Below, piece by piece: positions 37,536 to 45,706 of a DNA stretch of 64,000 nt (the stretch's first letter is position 1; each line of letters opens with the position of its first letter). This DNA is from Zobellella iuensis (GTDB lineage Bacteria > Pseudomonadota > Gammaproteobacteria > Enterobacterales > Aeromonadaceae), in assembly GCF_016746085.1 (NCBI RefSeq), contig NZ_JAERTZ010000025.1:558001-622000 (forward strand), in the 5' to 3' direction. A program made the translations under genes and the position numbers. The notes under the pieces are model-generated. The model made no database searches. It saw only the letters and a list, made by a program, of their open reading frames with translations, and had not been told where the DNA came from.

Positions 37536-37919
37536 CTATCCGATGCGCTCGAAAACCTTTTCGAGTTTTTCTTTGAGGGTGGCGGCGGTAAAGGGTTTTA
37601 CCACGTAGCCGTTCACACCGGCCTGGGCCGCGGCGATAATCTGCTCGCGCTTGGCTTCGGCGGTCACCATCAACACCGGCAGGTGCTTGAGCTTGTCGTC
37701 GGCCCGGATGGCTCGCAGCAGATCGATACCCTGCATGCCGGGCATATTCCAGTCGGTCACCACAAAATCAAAATCACCACTCTTCAGCATCGGCAGCGCC
37801 GTGGTGCCGTCGTCGGCTTCGTGGGTATTATTGAAACCGAGATCTCTGAGTAGGTTTTTAATAATCCTGCGCATGGTGGAAAAATCATCCACGATGAGGA
37901 TTTTCATGTTCTTGTCCAA
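37536..37919 (-). CDS. cheY: Chemotaxis response regulator CheY (TTG start)
   Basis: The 127-residue receiver has phospho-Asp in [12 protein letters not shown], the acidic pair in [12 protein letters not shown], a Thr-rich strand '[13 protein letters not shown]' and conserved Lys in [16 protein letters not shown] assign a TTG start at 37919 because AGGAGG sits 6 nt before it. The next in-frame ATG (37907) is 18 nt from that sequence, and the resulting N-terminus ([12 protein letters not shown]) matches Vibrio CheY. A sigma-28 promoter lies upstream. Confidence 0.93.
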   Translation of the reverse strand: MDKNMKILIVDDFSTMRRIIKNLLRDLGFNNTHEADDGTTALPMLKSGDFDFVVTDWNMPGMQGIDLLRAIRADDKLKHLPVLMVTAEAKREQIIAAAQAGVNGYVVKPFTAATLKEKLEKVFERIG

Positions 37920-37975
37920 GCTTTTCCTCCTATCAGCCGAACCAACAGCCGCTGAACATGACAAGTCTTCTTACT

Positions 37976-38002
37976 GTGTCGGCTCCGAACGCCGAAACTT
38001 GA
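37976..38002 (-). promoter_or_regulatory. Sigma-28 (FliA) promoter of the cheY operon
   Basis: On the minus strand TCAAGTTT, 11 bp, then GCCGACAC, against the consensus TAAAGTTT-N11-GCCGATAA (13 of 16 matching, exact spacing). It lies between fliA and cheY and would place cheYZAB-motCD-parCP-cheW under FliA. Confidence 0.75.
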
Positions 38003-38024
38003 GCAGGATAACCCATTAATCGGG

Positions 38025-38043
38025 CAATAACCTATTGCCCCGC
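38025..38043 (-). terminator. Hairpin immediately after fliA
   Basis: GGGCAATA / TATTGCCC with a 3-nt loop directly follows the fliA stop. There is no U-tract, so it may slow or stabilise the 3' end rather than fully terminate. Confidence 0.4.
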
Positions 38044-38044
38044 C

Positions 38045-38770
38045 TCAATTTTGCCAATCTCTTAACCGGGCCCGCAAGCGGTGCATGGCCTGACTGTGGA
38101 TCTGGCTGACCCGGGACTCACTGACGTCGAGCACCTGCCCTATCTCCTTGAGGTTGAGCTCTTCGTCATAATACAGGGACAGCACCAGCGCTTCTCGCTC
38201 GGGCAGCGTCTTGATGTGATTCGACAAGGCGCGCAGAAAGCGGGCCCTGGACATCTCCTCGAACGGACTCGCCGAGTGAACCCCCTGCTCGGCATGGCTG
38301 TCGACGCCGGATTCAAATTCTTCCATTTCGAGGATTTTGCCATTGTTGGCATCCAGCAGCATGGCATAGTAGGCATCCAGCTCCACCCCCAGCTCCTGGG
38401 CCACTTCCCGGTCCTGGGCGTTACGCCCTTCCCGCCGCTGCACCGCCGCGATCGCCTCGGCGATCTGGCGGCTGTTCCTGTGCACCGAGCGCGGTACCCA
38501 GTCGCCCCGGCGGATCTCGTCGAGCATGGCGCCGCGAATGCGGATGCCGGCAAAGGTTTCGAAACTGGCGCCCTTGGCCGCATCGAAGTTGCGCGCGGCC
38601 TCCAGCAGCCCCACCATGCCCGACTGGATCAGATCGTCCAGCAGCACGCTGTCCGGCAGACGCGCCAGCAGATGCTGGGCAATGCGCCGCACCAGGCCGG
38701 CATGGCGTTCAACCAGCTGATGGGAGCCCTGCTGCCTGGCGTAAGCCAGGGCTTTATTCACTCCAGACAT
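38045..38770 (-). CDS. fliA: RNA polymerase sigma factor FliA (sigma-28)
   Basis: The 241-residue sigma factor has region 2 ('LIQSGMVGLLEAARNFDAAKG', 'FETFAGIRIRGAMLDEIR'), region 3 ('AEAIAAVQRREGRNAQDREV') and region 4 ('EREALVLSLYYDEELNLKEIGQVLDVSESRVSQIH' in parts, the helix-turn-helix). It directs late flagellar and chemotaxis genes. The start at 38770 (MSGVNKALAYA) overlaps the flhG 3' end by 17 bp. Confidence 0.96.
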   Translation of the reverse strand: MSGVNKALAYARQQGSHQLVERHAGLVRRIAQHLLARLPDSVLLDDLIQSGMVGLLEAARNFDAAKGASFETFAGIRIRGAMLDEIRRGDWVPRSVHRNSRQIAEAIAAVQRREGRNAQDREVAQELGVELDAYYAMLLDANNGKILEMEEFESGVDSHAEQGVHSASPFEEMSRARFLRALSNHIKTLPEREALVLSLYYDEELNLKEIGQVLDVSESRVSQIHSQAMHRLRARLRDWQN

Positions 38771-39638
38771 CCTGTTCCGCCACCGGGTGATTGAGCAGCT
38801 TTTCAATAAAAAACTGTAAATGCCCGCCGGCCCGCTGCGGGGCCGGCCAGCTCAGGGCCTTGCCCGCCAGCTGCTTGATGGCCAAGGCCGAAGGCGACTG
38901 GGGATACTGATTGACCACCAGCGCCTGACGGCGCACCGCCAGCCGCAGGTTGCCGTCGAAGGGCACACAGGCCACCAGCTCCAGCGCCGCATCGAGAAAA
39001 CGGTCGGTCACCCGGGTCAGCTTCGCGAACAACTCCTGCCCTTCGCGCTGGCTGCGTACCATGTTGGCCACGATTTTGAACCGGAACACCCCGTAATCCC
39101 GGGACAGGATCTTGATCAGGGCGTAGGCATCGGTGATGGAGGTGGGCTCGTCGCACACCACCACCAGCACCTCCTGCGCCGCCCGGGAGAAACTGAGCAC
39201 CATGTCGGAAATGCCGGCGGCGGTGTCCACCAGCAGCACATCCACCGGGGTCTGCAGCTCGCTGAAGGCCCGGATCAGGCTGACATGCTCCAGCGGCGAC
39301 AGCTCGGTCATCGCCTGGTTACCGGAGGTGGCAGGAATGATCTTGATGCCCTGGGGCCCCTCGACCAGCACCTCGTCCAGGGTGCACTCGCCCCGGAGCA
39401 CATGGGACAGGTTGCGGGTGACCCGGATACCCAACAGCACGTCGACATTCGCCAGCCCCAGATCGGCATCGAGCACCATCACCCGCTTGCCCTGGGCCGC
39501 CATCGCCGAGGCCATGTTCAGGCTAATATTGGTCTTGCCGACCCCCCCCTTACCGCCGGTGACCGCAATCACCTGTACTCTGCTTGTCTTCTGCATAAGC
39601 CGCAGCCCACTCGCCTGGTCCTGAAACCAATTATTCAT
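38754..39638 (-). CDS. flhG: Flagellar number regulator FlhG (FleN), MinD-like ATPase
   Basis: The 294-residue protein has a deviant Walker A in VTGGKGGVGKTNISLNMA, Walker A' 'VMVLDADLGLANVDVLLG' and 'DVLLVDTAAGISDMVLSF'. The N-terminal DQASGLR motif is the FlhF-stimulating helix. FlhG limits polar flagella to one by antagonising FlhF and FlrA/FleQ. The start at 39638 overlaps flhF by 8 bp. Confidence 0.94.
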   Translation of the reverse strand: MNNWFQDQASGLRLMQKTSRVQVIAVTGGKGGVGKTNISLNMASAMAAQGKRVMVLDADLGLANVDVLLGIRVTRNLSHVLRGECTLDEVLVEGPQGIKIIPATSGNQAMTELSPLEHVSLIRAFSELQTPVDVLLVDTAAGISDMVLSFSRAAQEVLVVVCDEPTSITDAYALIKILSRDYGVFRFKIVANMVRSQREGQELFAKLTRVTDRFLDAALELVACVPFDGNLRLAVRRQALVVNQYPQSPSALAIKQLAGKALSWPAPQRAGGHLQFFIEKLLNHPVAEQDVWSE

Positions 39639-40998
39639 AAAAACGCGCATCCTCTTCATCGGACTCAGAGGTATCCCAGTAGTAGGGCTCCTCCCGACGC
39701 TGCTCTACGGTACCCAGCGCTTGCCGGACCAGCTCGCGGGGATCCGCCAGCCGTAAATCCTCCGGTACCCTTTGGCCATCGGTGATATAGCTGATGGGCA
39801 AGCCGTTCTGAATGCTGATATCAAGCACATCCCCCAGCGACAGGCTTTCGTCCAGCTTGGTCAGGATGCAGCCGGCCAGGGGGATCCGGCGGAAATGATC
39901 CACCGCCTCCTGCAGCACCCGGCGTTGGGCCGTGGCCGGCAGAACCAGATAATTGCGGATCTTGATTTGCTTGTCGCCCACCAGGGTATCCAGCTGCTCG
40001 TTCAGGCGCAGATCCCGCTGGCCCATGCCGGCGGTGTCAATCAGCACCAAACGTCGATGGCGCAGGTGGTACAGCGCCTGAGCCAGTTCCTGATACGTCC
40101 TGGCCTGCTTGACCACCACCCCCATGATGCGGCCGTAGGTCTGCAACTGCTCATGGGCGCCGATACGATAGTGATCTGTGGTGATCAGGGCGACCTGTTC
40201 GGCGCCGTAACGGGTGGCGAAGCGTGCCGCCAGCTTGGCGATGGTGGTGGTTTTGCCGACCCCGGTCGGCCCCAGCAGGGCCACGGCGCCGCCCTGGCGC
40301 AGGATATCATCCTCGCCGGTGGTCAGTTGCTGGACCAGGGCCGCTTCGATCTGGCTCCAGGCCTCGTGGGGCGGAACCCGGTCAGGTACCCGCGTCGCCA
40401 GTTGATCGGCGAAGCCATCGCTGAAGCCCAAGTCGTTCAGCTGCTTGATCACCATGGCCCGCACCGGTTCCCGCCGCTCTACCTCCTGCCACATCAGGCC
40501 GGAGACCTGATGCTCGAGCAGGCGCCGGATACTGGCGATTTCCTGACGCATGGCGTTCAGCTCCTGGTCTTTGGCGCTGTCTTTACGCCTGCCCTCACGC
40601 GACTCATGCCGTGGGACCTGCGCAGACAAGGGCCTCGGCTGTCCCAGGGTCGGCTCCTTGCGTCCTCCGGGCTCGGCCCAGCTGGCCTGCTCCGCCAGGG
40701 TCTGGGGAGATGGCTCGGCACGGCTGCGCATCAGCAGCGACTGCAGGGTCTCCGCCTGTTTTTTCCCGTCCAGGGGGGGAACAAATTGACGCGCCTGCGA
40801 CGAAATTCTGACATTGTCTTCCACCAGGGGGCGCTGGGCCGCGGGCGAGGGCGGCTCGTCGTCATCGACGGCGGCGACGATTTCGATGCCCCCCGAGACC
40901 TTCTTGTTGGACATGATCACCGCTTCCGCCCCCAGCACCTCCTTCACTTCGGCCAGGGCGGCCCTCATGTCCTTGGCAAAAAATCGTTTAATCTTCAT
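39631..40998 (-). CDS. flhF: Flagellar polar placement GTPase FlhF
   Basis: The 455-residue SRP-type GTPase has a basic N-domain (MKIKRFFAKDMRAALAEVKE), a charged linker (about 50-150), and the NG domain: G1 GPTGVGKTTTIAKL, G2 'ITTDHYRIGAHEQLQTYGRI', G3 LIDTAGMGQRD, G4 LTKLDES. It sets the site of flagellar assembly at the pole. It sits directly between flhA and flhG. Confidence 0.95.
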   Translation of the reverse strand: MKIKRFFAKDMRAALAEVKEVLGAEAVIMSNKKVSGGIEIVAAVDDDEPPSPAAQRPLVEDNVRISSQARQFVPPLDGKKQAETLQSLLMRSRAEPSPQTLAEQASWAEPGGRKEPTLGQPRPLSAQVPRHESREGRRKDSAKDQELNAMRQEIASIRRLLEHQVSGLMWQEVERREPVRAMVIKQLNDLGFSDGFADQLATRVPDRVPPHEAWSQIEAALVQQLTTGEDDILRQGGAVALLGPTGVGKTTTIAKLAARFATRYGAEQVALITTDHYRIGAHEQLQTYGRIMGVVVKQARTYQELAQALYHLRHRRLVLIDTAGMGQRDLRLNEQLDTLVGDKQIKIRNYLVLPATAQRRVLQEAVDHFRRIPLAGCILTKLDESLSLGDVLDISIQNGLPISYITDGQRVPEDLRLADPRELVRQALGTVEQRREEPYYWDTSESDEEDARFYE

Positions 40999-41015
40999 TT
41001 ACAGCTTCCACCCTG

Positions 41016-43112
41016 CTACTGCTGGCCAACGGACGCCACAATGCGGATTTGACGGTCATCAGGCACTTCCTGATAGGACAACACCCGCAGACTGGGAATA
41101 GTGTGTTTGACAAAGCGCGCCAACGTGGTACGCAACATGCCGGAGGTCAACAAGATGGCAGGCTGCCCTTCCATTTCCTGGTTGGCCGCGGCCTGGGCCA
41201 GCGACTGCTGCATGCGTTCGGCCAGGCCCGGCTCTATGCCGCTGCCCTGGGCTCCCCCTGCCTGCAAAGAATTCTGCAAAATCTGTTCCAACTCTGGTGC
41301 CAGGGTAATCACCGGCAACTCCCGTTCGGTGCCGGCGATTTCCTGCACCATGAAACGACGCAGGGCGATACGGCAGGCGGCGGTCAGCACCTCCGGATCC
41401 TGGCTCTTGGGCGCATACTCGGTCAGGGTCTGCAATATGGTGCGCATATCCCGGATGCTGACCCCTTCGTTGAGCAGGCTTTGCAGTACCTTGGTCACCA
41501 GGGCCAGGTTGAGGGTATTGGGGACCAGCCCTTCCACCAGCTTGGGTTGGCTGCGGCCGACCTGGTCGATCAGGTTCTGCACCTCTTCATGGCCCAGCAA
41601 CACGGAGGCATGATTGGTCAGCAACTGACTCAGGTGGGTGGCCACCACGGTGGCGGCATCCACCACCGTATAGCCCAGGCTCTGGGCCTGCTCGATTTGC
41701 TCCTTGGCAATCCAGGTGGCTTCCAGGCCGAAGGCCGGATCCCGGGTATCGATGCCGGCTACAGTGCCGAAGACCTGCCCCGGATTGATGGCCAGCTCCC
41801 GTTCCGGGTAAATATCGGCAGCCCCGGAGCTGACCCCCATCAGGGTGATCTGGTATTGGTTGGGCCCCAGCTCCAGGTTGTCGCGGATATGCACCGCGGG
41901 AATGAGAAAACCCAGCTCCTGGGACAGTTTCTTGCGTACCCCCTTGATGCGGCTCAACAGCTCGCCACCCTGGGACTGGTCGACCAGGCTGATCAGGCGA
42001 TAGCCGACCTCCAGGCCGATGGTGTCGACCTGGACCACGTCATCCCAGCTCAGCTCTTTCGGCTCCGAGCCCAGCGCCGGCGGGGCCTTCTCCTGCTCCA
42101 CCGCCTGCTCCTGCACCCTGGCATTGCGCCGGTACAGCCACCAGGCGGCCAGCGCCGACAGGCCGCCCAGCAACAGGAAGGCGAAGTGAGGCATGCCCGG
42201 CACCAGGCCCATGGTGATCAGGATACCGGCGGCGATGGACAACGATTTGGGGTTGTCGAACAGCTGCCCCAGCATCGCCTGGCCCATGTCCTCGCGGGTG
42301 TTCTGGCGGGTCACTATGATGGCGGCGGCAATGGACAACAGCAGCGAGGGGATCTGCGCCACCAGGCCGTCGCCTATGGTCAGCAGGGTATAGACCCGGG
42401 CAGCTTCCCCGAACGGCAGGCCGTGCTGGGCCATGCCGATGATGAAACCGCCGATGATATTGATAAAGAGGATCATGATGCCGGCGATGGCATCGCCCTT
42501 GACGAACTTGGAGGCACCGTCCATGGAGCCGTAGAAGTCGGCCTCGCGGGTCACTTCATCCCGGCGCAGCCTCGCCTCGTCCTGGTTGATCAGGCCGGCG
42601 TTCAGATCCGCGTCAATCGCCATCTGCTTGCCGGGCATGGCGTCCAGGGTAAAGCGGGCGCTCACTTCCGAGATCCGTCCCGCGCCCTTGGTCACCACCA
42701 CGAAGTTGATGATCATCAGGATCAGGAAGACGATAAGGCCCACCGCATAGTTGCCGCCGATCACCACGGAGCCGAAGGCCTCGATCACGTTACCGGCGGC
42801 GTTGCCCCCTTCGTGCCCTTCCAGCAGCACCACCCGGGTCGAGGCCACGTTCAGGGCCAGCCGCAGCAGGGTCGCCACCAGCAGTATCGTCGGGAAGGCG
42901 GCGAAATCCAGCGGCCGCTGGGTGTAGACCGCCACCAGCAGGATCACCAGCGCCAGGGAGATATTGAAGGAAAACAGCACATCCAGCAGCAAGGTGGGAA
43001 TGGGCAGCACCACCATGCCCAGTGCCGCCAGCACCAGCAGCGGGGTCCCCAGCCCTTTATGAAACCATTTTGACCACTGTCCTGCCTGTAAAAGCTTTGC
43101 CCTGAATTCCAT
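41016..43112 (-). CDS. flhA: Flagellar export gate protein FlhA
   Basis: The 698-residue protein has eight N-terminal membrane helices (to about residue 330) and a cytoplasmic C-terminal domain. The FHIPEP-family signature is present (RISEVSARFTLDAMPGKQMA followed by IDADLNAGLI). The C-terminal domain binds chaperone-substrate complexes. Its own -24/-12 promoter lies at 43152-43168, so flhA-flhF-flhG-fliA is probably one transcript. Confidence 0.96.
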   Translation of the reverse strand: MEFRAKLLQAGQWSKWFHKGLGTPLLVLAALGMVVLPIPTLLLDVLFSFNISLALVILLVAVYTQRPLDFAAFPTILLVATLLRLALNVASTRVVLLEGHEGGNAAGNVIEAFGSVVIGGNYAVGLIVFLILMIINFVVVTKGAGRISEVSARFTLDAMPGKQMAIDADLNAGLINQDEARLRRDEVTREADFYGSMDGASKFVKGDAIAGIMILFINIIGGFIIGMAQHGLPFGEAARVYTLLTIGDGLVAQIPSLLLSIAAAIIVTRQNTREDMGQAMLGQLFDNPKSLSIAAGILITMGLVPGMPHFAFLLLGGLSALAAWWLYRRNARVQEQAVEQEKAPPALGSEPKELSWDDVVQVDTIGLEVGYRLISLVDQSQGGELLSRIKGVRKKLSQELGFLIPAVHIRDNLELGPNQYQITLMGVSSGAADIYPERELAINPGQVFGTVAGIDTRDPAFGLEATWIAKEQIEQAQSLGYTVVDAATVVATHLSQLLTNHASVLLGHEEVQNLIDQVGRSQPKLVEGLVPNTLNLALVTKVLQSLLNEGVSIRDMRTILQTLTEYAPKSQDPEVLTAACRIALRRFMVQEIAGTERELPVITLAPELEQILQNSLQAGGAQGSGIEPGLAERMQQSLAQAAANQEMEGQPAILLTSGMLRTTLARFVKHTIPSLRVLSYQEVPDDRQIRIVASVGQQ

Positions 43113-43151
43113 GAATACGTTAAGTGCTGCTGAAAACCGATGCGGTTTTTA

Positions 43152-43168
43152 ATGCAAAAAACAAGCCA
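43152..43168 (-). promoter_or_regulatory. Sigma-54 promoter of flhA
   Basis: On the minus strand TGGCTTGTTTTTTGCAT gives GG-N10-GC with TTTGCA at -12, a near-perfect RpoN site about 40 bp before flhA. It is preceded on the upstream side by the heptad element at 43173. Confidence 0.85.
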
Positions 43169-43172
43169 CTTT

Positions 43173-43229
43173 AGCTGGAAGCTGGAAGGAGCTTGACATT
43201 GCCTTCTTCAAGCTTCCGGCTTCAGACTT
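43173..43229. repeat. Heptad inverted element, site 2 (flhB/flhA junction)
   Basis: Two GCTGGAA copies (43174-43187) face an arm containing TTCAAGC TTCCGGC TTCAGAC (43207-43227), whose last unit overlaps the flhB stop codon (43222-43224). The arms are complementary heptads that can form a hairpin at the end of the fliK-flhB transcript, just upstream of the flhA promoter. Confidence 0.8.
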
Positions 43230-44355
43230 TATATTCATCCGGTATCGGCAGATCCTCTTTCAGCGGCACCGGTTTGCGGCCCTGCCCCTTGCGCCAGCTG
43301 TTCAGCTGGAAGACGTAGGCCAGGATCTGGGCCACCGCCACGAACAGCCCCTCGGGAATTTCCCTGTCGAGCTTGGTGGAATGATAAACGGCCCGGGCCA
43401 GGGCGGGCGAGGAGATCACCGGCACCTCGTATTCCCGCGCGATTTCCCGGATCTTGAGCGCGATCTCATCCAGCCCCTTGGCCACCACCACCGGCGCCGA
43501 GCCGGGCTTGTCCTTGTCGTAGCGCAAGGCCACCGAATAGTGGCTGGGGTTGACCACCACCACATCGGCGGTGGGCACTTCCGCCATCATGCGGCGGTTG
43601 GCCATTTCCTGCTGCAGCCGGCGAATACGGCCCTTGACCTCGGGTTTCCCCTCGGTGTTTTTATATTCGTCCTTGATTTCCTGCAGCGTCATCTTCAGTT
43701 GGCGGGTGTGATTCCAGCGTTGAAAAGGCACATCTATGGCCACTATGGGCAGCAGGGCCAGGCACAACAGCAACCCCATCCACAGCAGCAATTCCAGGGC
43801 ACCGACCATGGCGGCCGGCAGGGTTTCGTTGCTCAGCCGCAGAATATTCTCGAACTGGCTCCACAGCAGCCACACCGCCAGGGTGGCGATAAACACCACC
43901 TTGGCCACCGACTTCAGCAGTTCCACCAGCGCCTGCACCCCGAACATCCGCTTGATGCCCTTGAGCGGACTCATCTTGCTGAGCTTGGGCATCATCGCCT
44001 GGGTGCTGAAGTTGAAGCCCCCCAGCAGGCTGTTGCCCACCAGTGCCGCCACCAGCACTATGGCGAACAGCCCCAGCAGCGGCCACATCAGGCTGACCAG
44101 AGAGTCCGTCAACGCCGGCATCATGGTCTGGGGATCGAACAGGACGGCACGTTCGACCCGGAAGTTCTGTTCGAACACGCGCGACATGGCCCGGCCGAGC
44201 GGACCACTGAGCATCAACAGGCCGGCGGCCGCGCTCAACAACACCGCCGCCGTCCCCAGTTCCTTGGAGCGGGGGATCTGCCCTTTTTCCCGTGCCTGCC
44301 GGAGTCGCTGCTCCGTGGGCTGTTCCGTTCTTTCCTGACCGTCCGACTCCGCCAT
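43222..44355 (-). CDS. flhB: Flagellar export switch protein FlhB
   Basis: The 377-residue protein has four membrane helices (to about residue 215) and a cytoplasmic domain. The autocleavage site reads NPSH (VVVVNPSHYSVALRYD) instead of the usual NPTH. The Asn-Pro bond that is cut is intact. It switches export from rod/hook to filament substrates with FliK. It starts directly after the fliR stop (no gap). Confidence 0.95.
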   Translation of the reverse strand: MAESDGQERTEQPTEQRLRQAREKGQIPRSKELGTAAVLLSAAAGLLMLSGPLGRAMSRVFEQNFRVERAVLFDPQTMMPALTDSLVSLMWPLLGLFAIVLVAALVGNSLLGGFNFSTQAMMPKLSKMSPLKGIKRMFGVQALVELLKSVAKVVFIATLAVWLLWSQFENILRLSNETLPAAMVGALELLLWMGLLLCLALLPIVAIDVPFQRWNHTRQLKMTLQEIKDEYKNTEGKPEVKGRIRRLQQEMANRRMMAEVPTADVVVVNPSHYSVALRYDKDKPGSAPVVVAKGLDEIALKIREIAREYEVPVISSPALARAVYHSTKLDREIPEGLFVAVAQILAYVFQLNSWRKGQGRKPVPLKEDLPIPDEYKV

Positions 44356-45144
44356 TCAGCCTCCTTCGCAGCTCAACTGCAGGCTATCGCACATCACCAG
44401 CTGCAGCCTGAGCCACTGATTTTCAAAATGGCTCAGAAAGCCCCCCAGGGTCAGCCACATGATAAAAAGGCCGCAAACCATGCTGACCGCAAAGCCCACG
44501 CTGAAAATATTGAGCTGGGGCGCCGCCCGGGTCATGACCCCGAAACTGAAATTGATCAGCAGCATGGCGACGATGGCCGACAGCGCCATGGCGACGGCGC
44601 CCTGAAACAGCAGGGTCAGCAACCCCGCCAGGTTTTGCCAGCTGGACACCGACAAGCCGTTGAGCGCAACGGGCAGGGTGTCGAAACTCATCACTATGGC
44701 CTCAATCATCACCAGGTGGCCGTTCAGCGCCAGAAACAGCACAGTGCCCAGCATCAGGTAGAACTGGCCCACCACCGGGGTAGACTGGCCGTTGAGCGGA
44801 TCCATCATGGAAGCGAAGCCCAGGCTGGTCTGCATGGCGATGATCTGGCCGGCGGTGACGAAGGTCTGCAATAAAAACTGGGACAGCAGGCCGATGACGG
44901 CCCCGATCAATACCTGCTGTATCGTGATCAGGAAACCGCCGCCGGAAAACAGGGCGATATCGGGCATGGGCGGCAATACCGGCGCCACCGCCATGGTGGT
45001 GGCCAGCGCCAGCAGCAAGCGGCTATAGGCAGGGGTCAGCTGGGCACCGAACATCGCCATGGTCATCATCAGGCCGGCGATGCGGCACAGCGGCCACAGG
45101 TAGGAAGCCAGCCACAACAATATCTGCTCGGTGGTGTAGTTCAC
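44356..45144 (-). CDS. fliR: Flagellar export gate protein FliR
   Basis: The 262-residue inner-membrane protein has about six helices and typical FliR segments 'IAMQTSLGFASMMDPLNGQ' and 'NFSFGVMTRAAPQLNIFSVG'. It forms the export gate with FliP and FliQ. A 292-bp repeat-rich insertion separates it from fliQ, where family members normally overlap or nearly touch. Confidence 0.94.
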   Translation of the reverse strand: MNYTTEQILLWLASYLWPLCRIAGLMMTMAMFGAQLTPAYSRLLLALATTMAVAPVLPPMPDIALFSGGGFLITIQQVLIGAVIGLLSQFLLQTFVTAGQIIAMQTSLGFASMMDPLNGQSTPVVGQFYLMLGTVLFLALNGHLVMIEAIVMSFDTLPVALNGLSVSSWQNLAGLLTLLFQGAVAMALSAIVAMLLINFSFGVMTRAAPQLNIFSVGFAVSMVCGLFIMWLTLGGFLSHFENQWLRLQLVMCDSLQLSCEGG

Positions 45145-45169
45145 ATCTCAACTCCGGATAAAGCGGGAG

Positions 45170-45433
45170 GCTGGAAGCTAGAAGCTAGAAGCTAGAAGCT
45201 GGAAGCTGGAAGTAGCGGTAACTGAAAATACACTCCAAAGTGGTAAATACTCTGTTGTCACTCCCGCGAAGGCGGGAGTCCAGTGCAATCTGTCATGGAT
45301 CTCCGCCTTCGCGGAGATGACCGCCTTCTCTCCTATCACCCTTCCCCCCCACTCCTCACTCCTCACTCCTCACTCCTCACTCCTCACTCCTCACTCCTCA
45401 CCCTTCCAGCTTCAAGCTTCAAGCTTCAAGCTT
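45170..45433. repeat. Heptad inverted element, site 3, with embedded palindrome and second heptad array (fliQ-fliR gap)
   Basis: Six 7-bp units (GCTGGAA / GCTAGAA) at 45170-45211 face TTCCAGC plus three TTCAAGC units at 45404-45431. Between them lie a 65-bp imperfect palindrome (45257-45321) and seven perfect ACTCCTC units (45351-45399). The right arm ends 4 bp before the fliQ stop. No ORF is supported here. Confidence 0.9.
45257..45321. repeat. 65-bp palindromic element with two hairpin tips
   Basis: The outer arms GTCA...TCCA and TGGA...TGAC each enclose a small hairpin: CTCCCGCGAAGGCGGGAG on the left and TCTCCGCCTTCGCGGAGA on the right. The two halves are also complementary to each other. 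It resembles REP/dRS3-like dispersed repeats. It is embedded in the site-3 heptad element. Confidence 0.8.
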
Positions 45434-45436
45434 GTT

Positions 45437-45706
45437 TTACCCGATCACTTGCGGGATCTGGTAAATCAGCTCATAAAAGAAGTCCATCAGCATCTCGAAT
45501 CCCCAGTGCGCCCCCACCGCCAAGGCCCCCAGGGTCACCAACAGCCGGGGCAGAAAGCTCAGGGTCTGTTCGTTGATGGAAGTGGCGGCCTGGAATATCG
45601 ACACCACCAGGCCGATGGCCAGGCTCGGCAGTATCACCGCCGACACCAGCAGGGTGACCAGCCAGAGCGCACTGCGGAAGATGTCGACGAAGGTTTCCGG
45701 ACTCAC
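45437..45706 (-). CDS. fliQ: Flagellar export gate protein FliQ
   Basis: The 89-residue protein has two membrane helices, with 'LVTLLVSAVILPSLAIGLVV' and the conserved SIFQAATSINEQTLSFLPRL. It is part of the FliPQR core. ATG overlaps the fliP stop by one base. Confidence 0.95.
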   Translation of the reverse strand: MSPETFVDIFRSALWLVTLLVSAVILPSLAIGLVVSIFQAATSINEQTLSFLPRLLVTLGALAVGAHWGFEMLMDFFYELIYQIPQVIG

